Below, one piece after another: positions 56,252 through 64,000 of a stretch of DNA of 64,000 bases. A model generated the notes under the pieces. The model was given only the letters and a program-made list of their open reading frames with translations, was not told the origin of the DNA and made no database searches. The translations under genes were made by a program, and so were the position numbers. The stretch covers positions 4,898,001-4,962,000 of the forward strand of contig JASJZC010000001.1 of assembly GCA_037178855.1 (NCBI GenBank), in the 5' to 3' direction. This stretch comes from Oscheius sp. JU75. Its lineage: Eukaryota; Nematoda; Chromadorea; Rhabditida; Rhabditidae. Position 1 is the stretch's first letter; every line of letters starts with the position of its first letter.

Positions 56252-58956
56252 ATGGCAGATGACAATGTCATCTATCACGAGGAGGTGGTGGGTGAGTATC
56301 CGATCGAATACGAGGAATGGGATGGCACAGTCGCTCACGAGGTCACGGTAGAAGACGTGAGTTCTTTCTGGGGTTATTGAGAAAACTGGCGGAGTTCAGG
56401 GCGACGAGTACATTCAAGTGGAAGAGCTGGACGACGGGCAGCAGCGTTACATAGAAATTCCACATGGTTTGTCTCAATGGACAAGTTAATAAAAAATATT
56501 TAGGAGCAATCTACGAGCAGCATCATTTGCAACACATTCAGTCCGAACATTTACCCGAGAGCGAATTGCTTCACACGAGACCGGATGGCTCGCCACTGTT
56601 CACAATTCCCTTACAGGACTTGATGAGCAAACAGATCGACGTTCCTACTCAGCCACCAAGATCCCACACTATCGTCTGTTTTAGTAAAATGTGCCAGACT
56701 CAACTCGTCTTCGACGGGTATCTCTACACTCTTACTACGCAGGTGATTCTTTTTGCCAGCTGTAAACTGTTTACTTTCAGTTGAACCAAATGGCCTACAA
56801 CATCTGGAGATGTGTGAACGAGAACTGTACGGGAGCAGTGAGAACTTCTCCGAATTTCGCCTCTGTAAAACTTCGAGCCGATCACGATCAGCGTTGTGAG
56901 CCCGATGAAAACCAACTCCGCATTCGGGTCGCCGTCTACGATCTGAATCTTCTTTGTGAGTTCATGGACTGCGAGATGGGACAGCTCTACGATAACTATG
57001 GTAAGGCGCATCTTCGGTAACAGGCATAGGCTATTTAGTGCGAAAGTTGAGGAATGAACAGCCAGATCTTGGTAGCGCCTTCTTGGACTTTGAACTCCTT
57101 CAGCCAATGATGGAACATCATCGACTCGAAATGGTAATTCTAAAATACGTAAAAAAATAAGTACCAATTTCAGCCCTTCCGGAAAAGGTTTGAAGCGAGA
57201 AAGGCAATCCAACAGCGTCGAAGAGAGGGTCTTATCATCGAGAAGAGCAAATTCAAACGAACCAAACCTTTTCCACCGGTAGTTTCTCTCTCTAAAACTT
57301 ACTTTGAATACCCTATAGTCAATATGTACCGAATGCAACATGGAATTCCCATCGGGAGACTTGGCTCCCTCGCAGGATCTCCTCATCCAGCACTTGACCT
57401 ACCAGCATGAAAGACCGTTGGTCATTGAACGTTACACATTCCCGGAGCCGAATCTTTTCGAGGTTAGTGCCTGTTTGTCCGAATTATCCATTGAATAGGC
57501 CTGGATCCGAGAACTGTCACAACACAGTCGCTACCGTCTGAGAAAGGTCGGACTCTATGATGAGCACATGTACTACCTCTGCTGTTCCGATGACCGTCAG
57601 CAGCGTTGTAATCACGGTCGTGGATCCATCATTCATACTCAGTGCTCCGCGTTCATTAGAGTGCACGACTGGAGGGTAAGAGACAGTTATTAACTAATCA
57701 AATTTTAATTTTTAGTACATTCTGCGTCGCGAGATCAAGCAGGTGATAGTGGACTACTGTTTGGACCACTGCTTCCATTCGGGAGACAGTCCAATGCCCG
57801 ACACTTATCGTCAACCGATCTACGACTACTACTCACCCGAAGTTTTCATGAAAGAGATGGAGGCGAAAAAGGCGAGAACTCAGAAGATGCTTCAATCGGC
57901 TCCGTCCAGTATTCGAAGCGTGCGAAGACTCTTGAACCAACCCAACACTGTCTTTCATCCGAATGTCAATTCTCAAGAGGAGGTCTACATTATGGATCAG
58001 GGCTATCGTAAGTTGGATTTGTTTGAAAGGATAGCCAACTTTTCAGAAGAAATGGAGGGACAAGAATGGGTTCCCGAGGAACAGTTCCAGCAGCAACAGA
58101 TTGAGCAACAACCAGCTGCTGATCGACAGTCGGTTCCCGTCCCACAACTGCCACAGAACAGAGTCACTTTTAACCTGATGAAAAAGGAAGTTCCGCTCTT
58201 GAGAGAGGATCAGAGAAACTCCGTAGGATCTATCTTAAATCCCTTGTAAGTGTTTCATTTCCAGAGCAACCATGTGACCGTCCGTCAGAACTTCGACGAC
58301 AGAGCCACCTTCGAATCTGTTCTTCAACTTGAGCTCCAATGCGATGTCAGTTTGACCTCACTTATGAAACCAATCCCATTTTAGAACCTTAAGCAGAGAA
58401 TGCAACAGTGCCGTCGGCCCGAAGTGGCTAGACGCTATCTACAAAGACTGACGGGAATTCTGGAAGACGTCTTGGCCGATCCTCACTGCTCGCCAAAAAG
58501 CAACGGAGCTGTCCAAGAGGAAGTTGTTTTGGAGGAGGCTCCTGGCCCGTCACGAGCTGCTCCAAGGTTCACAACTGTCCGTCCAGCTGCAAGACAACAG
58601 ACGGCGCAGACCCCACCAATCCGAGAGGCAATGTTTCTTCAAAGAAGCGAGAACGGTCAGATGGTTGTGGTGAAAAGACCCATCAAGAAGGTGAGCCCGA
58701 CTGTGAGAATCAGCTGAAAAAGTTTCAGGCTGCTCGTAGAACTGTACAAGTCGTGACTGGGCAAGAGTCAGTAGTCCAGCCATTGCAACCGGGACAAGAA
58801 AGACAAGTTCAACCAGTCCGAAGAGTGGTTCAACCTGTCCAACAAAAGTCAATAATGAGACAAGAACCGAGAAACGAAATGCCGGCGAATTTCCTGGAAC
58901 CGGAGAGGAAAAGTAACAGAATACGACGCGCTCCTCACAGACCTGGAGCAGAATAA
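56252..58956 (+). CDS. FLYWCH-like zinc-finger protein
   Basis: Putative nuclear DNA-binding protein. An acidic N-terminus (MADDNVIYHEEVVGEYPIEY) precedes a FLYWCH-like finger: LVFDGYLYTLTTQLNQMAYN IWRCVNENCTGAVR, then KLRADHDQRCEP. A classic-looking C2H2 unit follows: CTECNMEFPSGDLAPSQD LLIQHLTYQHER. A second Cys/His-rich unit reads LYDEHMYYLCCSDDRQQRC, HTQCSAFIRVHDW and VDYCLDHCFHSGD. The C-terminal half is Gln/Pro/Arg-rich, with PVPQLPQNRVTFNLMKKE and RPAARQQTAQTPP, and ends in a basic patch RKSNRIRRAPHRPGAE. About ten short exons. The FLYWCH call is by pattern (YxxW-C-C-H) and the last ligand may be Cys. No known orthologue recognised. Confidence 0.65.
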
Positions 58957-59012
58957 ACTGCTCATCACGATCTCTTATACAATAATCTGATTGTATGTAG
59001 CATAAACCGCTT

Positions 59013-60290
59013 TTATTGAACGTGACGAGCTTGAAGAGCTAGCAGCTTTCTTTTCATCAAAAGCCTAGCAACGACCTTCTTTCTGTACTCTTCCCTGCTG
59101 ATATTTTCGGACACCTCTTCCTCCTTCTGTTCTGCCACTTGGGGTTTGAAGCTTGACTTCGGAGGCGGAGCTCGTTGTTCGCCGTTCTGGTTACGTTGTC
59201 CGGATGGCGGAGGACATGGACAATAGTGAGCATCATCACCCGGATGCCCAGGACCGCCAGGCTGAAAATTAAAGCTAGAAGGTCGAGGGAAATTAACAAA
59301 CATATCCTGGCTGCCCAGGCTGTCCGTCTCTTCCTGGATTTCCTGGCCGTCCGATTGGGCCAGGCTGTCCCGGCATCCCCGGCGGTACATATCCTGGAGT
59401 CTGTCCAGGCAACCCCATCTCTCCCGGAGGTCCTCTTGGTCCTCTCCCTCCTGGCACTCCGATTTGACAGACGGCTTCCTGACCGGGAAGTCCAGCTCCT
59501 CCGGGCATTCCTGGCTCTCCAGGCATTCCTGGATCACCCTCAGGCCCTGGAGGACCAGGGAGACCACTACCAACTGGGTAGGCGTTCTCTCCAGGTTGTC
59601 CTGGGGGGCCCATTTCGCCGGGAAAACCTTCGATACCGGGTGGACCAGGAGGGCCAATTGGGCACTGAATACATCCCGGCGAGCTTTGCTCGTAAGTAGC
59701 AATCAGAGCTACTCCACTGGCTCCAGGATGGCCACGTTCTCCGGGTAGACCCATTTCACCTGAGCACCAACTAATCCTCGAGAGCCAATTAACTAACCTG
59801 GTGCACCAACTTGACCAGGGGGGCCTGGAGGGCCTGGAGGGCATCGAGACGGCTGTGCACCGCAATCTGAAATATTTTGCCGGTTCGTCGAGAGATCCAA
59901 AACGTACTACATTGTCCTCCCGGACTATTACTATAACTCATTCTTGTGTGTCTCCCGGCCTCGTTTTCACTAAAATTTATACCGTTAGCAAACTGACTAA
60001 CTGAGATCTTACCCTTGTTCCTCCTTGAAGAACCGTCTCTCAAAAGCTCTACCTCTGCCAGAACTTCTTTTCTCCCTCTGGATCAGGGTCATTTCACCCC
60101 AGGCCTCTTTCTCGTAGTACTGGAATTCGTTACAAACCACTGAAATCATTCTCACCTTCCATTCCTCCAAACTTTTCAGAGAGTCATGGTGGAAATCTCT
60201 CAAATCGGCAGCAGTGTACAATAAGATTCCAATGGCAGTGAGAAGAACAAGAAACAATCCGCTCAGAGCAACCTTGAGTGGCAGCGACAT
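59013..60290 (-). CDS. cuticle-type collagen
   Basis: Secreted collagen of the nematode cuticle type. N-terminal membrane/signal segment [25 protein letters not shown], then [20 protein letters not shown] and the cleavage region [17 protein letters not shown], with subtilisin-like sites. A Cys-flanked linker ([14 protein letters not shown]) leads to interrupted Gly-X-Y blocks: [16 protein letters not shown], the longer block after [20 protein letters not shown] and a last block [21 protein letters not shown] cluster and an unusually long charged non-collagen tail of about 80 residues follow ([20 protein letters not shown] with [18 protein letters not shown]). The C-terminal tail is longer than in typical cuticle collagens. 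Confidence 0.85.
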
Positions 60291-60501
60291 AGACGGCAAC
60301 TGGTAGCGAGACGAGAGGAGGAGGAACTAGTGTTCTCAAGTACAGAAAAAGAAGCGCCAATTCGGGATGAGAAGGGCTATTATTGGTCTTGTCTCGGCCT
60401 TGAGGGAAGAGGGGGAAAGTGAGATGATGACAGGGGGAAAGTGGTAGACTTATAAGAGATGAGCAAAGAATTTAATTGCCTAGGACATGACAAAAATGAG
60501 A

Positions 60502-63500
60502 TCATTTGCGACGGAGACGGGTAAGAAGCGGCTCGAGAAGAGAAGCCATGCACGGGATTATGAGAAGGCCATGGACAACGCACAGGGCCATGCAGAGAAT
60601 CATCGTTTTTACAAAGACCTGAAACATGGTATTGTTTGTTTATCGAATTTCAAACTCACATGGGACATGTAGATTTGTACGAACTTAAGAGCGAGAACAC
60701 AAAGACTCGTAGAGAGTGAGGCTTGAATCGCGGGGAAACCGACTGAGGACAAGCACTGTCGAAGTCTCTCCCTAACATCGAGTGTCCTGTCGGCAGTGTG
60801 GTAGTGGTAGGAGACATGGGCTGGGATGTCCACAGAGAAACCGATAGAAATGATTAGAGCAGCCATGACAATAGGATCCAAGTCGGTTCCTGTGAGAGAC
60901 AGGAGACCAAGAATTCCAGTCATAACCGAAGCAATGACTATCGTGACAGAGACTACGGAGAAGCAGTCCCACATGAAGACGAGACAGATCAGAGACATGC
61001 AACAGAGAGTCGCCACAGCTGCCTGGAGTTCTCATTGTTCCAAGTACTAAAGTAAAAATCTACCTGCCATGTATCCGTAGGCATGTTGTCGATCAAATCA
61101 CAGTAGATTCCATCGTCGGAAAAGACGGAAATATTGAATATGGGACTGTACTTATCGACGACAGCTCGCCATCTCTTCAGAGCATTGTCTCTCTCGACCC
61201 AGTCCTTCAGCTCTTCTCCCTTGTAGGCAGTGGTTAAAAAGAATTTGTCCAGATGAACAGGTCCTGTCTTATTCTTGTGAGACAGACGGACGAATCCTCT
61301 CCAGAATTCGTATTCTGGCCATTGGATGAAGTTTTCGAGGTCGGACGGGTGGAGAACTGCTGTGGAATTGGAGCCCAAAAGTGCAGTGGCTTCATCCTCC
61401 TCACTCTCTTCTTCAGCTTTTGTTTTCTCGTACTCGAGAAAATCTCTGAAATGGGAGATTTACATTGCAAAATCCTCAGGTTTTGTGTTTCTCCTTATAT
61501 CCCAAAACCAACCTCATGAAATAGTTTGAACTTTGTGCTCCCCAGGCTCCAGGCAGACTCTCCATCTCTTGCACAAATGCGTTCATCAAGTTCAGTCTGT
61601 CAGGATTCGACAAATCTCCGGGATTGTTCACGAATAGCGTGGCCAAAGTGAAGTGGGGAATCACGTACTCCACCCTCAGATTGTCCATCTAAATTCTAAA
61701 CTTTTTCTCGATTTAATGCCAAGCTACCTCAATGAGAGAAGAGTCAGCAGCGAATAGTTTCTTAGGCGTCAAATTGATTGGCATTTGGGTGATTCCCATT
61801 ATGGCGAACCCGATGAAGATTGCCCAAAGAAGAAGAACGAGAAGATCGAAGATTTTGTTGCAGATAATATTCAGGTAGAAGTCGAGACAGTTTCCTCCAC
61901 AGCCGTTGATCTTTTCTTGGAAGCTTTGCCCCTACGCAAGACATTCGAATGTTAAAAGAGTAACCTACAGTAGTCGAAGAGTCGATACTCTTGTCATCAT
62001 CTCCACCACAGCAGATCCTCAAAGTGAACGTCTTCTGTTTTTCGTTTTCAATCTCGAAGTGACCGGCAACGACCATGACTGCCGAGTAGAAGGTGATCTG
62101 GTAGATAAAGTCGACGAAGATGCAGGCCATGTTTCCATAGGCCAACAGTGTGCATTCTGGATTTCCAGTGAATGTTCCAACAGTATCGGCCAGAATATTT
62201 GTCAGGGCGGAAATCATAATAGCTGGACCGGTGTCAGCCAGAACTTCGGCTAGACGAGAAGCAGCGCAGTCATCTTTGACCGGGTTTTGCCTGAACATAA
62301 TTTCTTGCCCGTAGTAAAGTAATACTAACTTTCTGTGCTGAGTGACTCTCTGCCAGGCATGGTTCATCAGATAGGCATCGTCGACTCCAATGGCCAAGAC
62401 CAAGAAGGGAGTGACACAGAGGATTGAAGCAAATCGGACTCCCATGAAGAAAAGCGTCCCGAGGGCAGTTCCGCAGGCCATGAAGGGGCAGATACAGGCC
62501 ACAATAGCCAAAGAGAGCTTGTGGATGCTCATCTGTCCCATATAGAGAGCAGACAGCGTCGTGGTGATTGAACTGACCACTGCCATGATCCCAAATCCGA
62601 CAATGAGGAAGGGAAGCATGGACATGCCAGCTCTGACTACCTCAGTCTCTACATAGGTTGTCGAAAGAGTCAGAATGCGGACAGAATCCGACACAAACTC
62701 TCTGAAGTTTTTGGTTTACGGTACAGAGGAAATCATACTTTTCGAAGTAGTTGGTGACACTCATCTCAAAATCCTTGATCTGCTGGGTAGTCCAACTTGG
62801 CTTTCTCTCGGCACGAAAATGAATGGCCAGCATCTGAAAATATATTTTGGTTTTCATCTTTGAAAGAGAAAGTTCATATTCAAGTACAAGGGAATACCTT
62901 GGCGCTCTTCATGTTGGTGATCCCCTCCGTCTCGTTACTCAGTTCAAGTCCGAAGAAACTCGGTTGAATATTGATCTTTCTGTCGTAAATGGTCGAGACA
63001 GGATACTGCAGAACCATTCTGTCGTTCAGAGAGCTCCCGTTCGCCGTCAAATTCCTCTGCAGCATAAGAGCGTCCTACAGTTGTTTTGCACTGTGAAGAA
63101 GCTCAACTCACAGTGAACATGACGAAAGGATCGTTGATCTGACAGAAACTGTAACAAAACTCCTGGTATGTCTCGTTCTTTCCGCTGTCCTTGTCGTACA
63201 TCGTAAAGTTGTGTGTGAGGAGGAATTCAACCTGAATTGCAGTTTGTATTCTGTAATTTTTGAACGCTGTTTGCACTTTGAAGGAACAACAATTAGGAGA
63301 ATACTGACCCGTCTCGCTTCCAGCAAAACGTCATTGTCCAGGGCATCTTTCCCATTCAGTGGTAAGACCAAGGTGAAAATGGAGATTCCATTTCCGAAGA
63401 ACTCATTCGTGACAGCTAGCTCGTCTCTCGCCCTGGCTCCATAGGGTGTCCAGCCTTGGATGTCATTCTCATTCCTAAACATTTCATTGACTCCCATGGA

Positions 63501-63760
63501 ATAGCATGAACATACGGTGTGGTGATGATTTTAGCTGTTCCAATGAGGGTGATAATAGTACAAATGACAATAATGGCAACTGGATGAGCGGCTATGAAAT
63601 AGGCCCATCTTTTGTAGAAGTTGTTGATCAGTCGGACGAGACGGGTCTCCCCGGGATCTGAAAAGGTCATGGTCTGGAAAAACGGACGAAAAAATTCAAA
63701 TGGGTGGGGCTGATTGATGGTGGCGAACTGACCTGTCGTCGCTTCCGGTGAGCTGGTCAT
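60502..63760 (-). CDS. Patched-related (PTR) sterol-sensing-domain membrane protein
   Basis: RND-superfamily membrane protein related to Patched and NPC1, an expanded family in nematodes with roles in moulting and epidermal lipid or sterol handling. MTSSPEATTGQF, then first helix FIAAHPVAIIVICTIITLIG and a large ectodomain (WTPYGARARDELAVTNEFFG). The sterol-sensing domain follows: MSMLPFLIVGFGIMAVVSSI, LAIVACICPFMACGTALGTL, FASILCVTPFLVLAIGVDDA YLMNHAW (GxDDA motif), ALTNILADTVGTF and FVDFIYQITFYSAVMVVAGH. The second half repeats the layout: LLVLLLWAIFIGFAIMGITQ, an ectodomain, LICLVFMWDCFSVVSVTIVI, MAALIISIGFSVDIPAHVSY HYH, SLCVLALKF, and a last exon VKTMILCMALCVVHGLLIIP. It ends LLTRLRRK. 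More than ten introns. Confidence 0.88.
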
Positions 63761-64000
63761 TGAAGCTTATTCTTGTAGCTTTTTGAGCTGCAGGACAGAT
63801 GTTGGAATGCTTGTGGAGATCCTGTAAATAAAAAGAAATGATTCGGTCCAGACAAGGTGAGAGACGAGAATTTTATTATCAATTCGATGACGTGGGGCCT
63901 GAGGTACAACACTTTCACCCCGTGTAAGTACAGTAGTCGAGAAATCGAAACGAGCGGAAAACCATGACAGTTGTAAAAAGCACGAACTATAAAAACTCGA
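63761..64000. other. upstream region of the PTR gene
   Basis: Promoter side of the minus-strand PTR gene. A GACGTGGGG motif lies near 63890. No coding sequence was seen. The window ends here. Confidence 0.3.

Noticed and set aside
1-64000. Bacterial, phage or CRISPR content
   Set aside because: All supported genes are spliced eukaryotic genes. No direct-repeat/spacer array or phage module was seen; the only short tandem arrays are coding minisatellites.

Overview
This is nuclear DNA of an animal, and almost certainly of a nematode. Genes carry many short introns (commonly about 30-60 bp). One gene is a cuticle-collagen type protein with the nematode layout (short membrane anchor, basic cleavage site, broken Gly-X-Y blocks). 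Others are a Patched-related (PTR) sterol-sensing protein and an LDL-receptor-like protein whose N-terminus resembles the nematode T20D4.11/DUF19 Cys-rich module. Several genes also have a 3' splice site right before or a few bases before the ATG, as expected for spliced-leader addition. The species cannot be named from the sequence. I saw no plasmid, phage, CRISPR or bacterial feature. | Layout. 0.3-7.7 kb (+): Rab5, a divergent UBE2E-type E2, a secreted LDLR-like protein and an orphan type I membrane protein, all co-oriented 150-310 bp apart. 7.7-17 kb (-): RAB3GAP2, pantothenate kinase, an uncertain small gene and SCAMP. 17-19.7 kb: an orphan gene and two tiny secreted-protein genes, one with a broken inverted duplicate beside it. 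19.7-24 kb (-): a TINAG-like pseudo-peptidase and two small orphans. 24.5-29 kb (+): COX7C and a four-FAS1 protein. 29-32.7 kb (-): a PAN-domain protein, a 7TM protein and a small heat-shock protein. 33.4-37.7 kb (+): two orphan genes, the second with two PH-like repeats separated by a 15-copy 39-bp coding minisatellite. 37.7-43.6 kb (-): START protein, MADF-BESS factor and PDPR. 44.6-46.7 kb: small uncertain genes and tRNA-Glu. 47-49.4 kb: a head-to-head pair of secreted paralogues. 49.6-53 kb: amino-acid transporter, MESH1 and C-type lectin. 53.4-63.8 kb: SRP68, a FLYWCH-like zinc-finger protein, a collagen and PTR. | The genes are mostly unrelated housekeeping and extracellular functions. 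Endomembrane genes (Rab5, RAB3GAP2, SCAMP, SRP68, START) and matrix or secreted genes (LDLR-like, FAS1, TINAG-like, PAN, collagen, lectin) are common. Exon joins were made by hand from reading frames and splice signals, so internal boundaries may be off. The most unusual items are the minisatellite gene, the small secreted gene with its inverted duplicate, and the divergent paralogue pair with a matched promoter motif.
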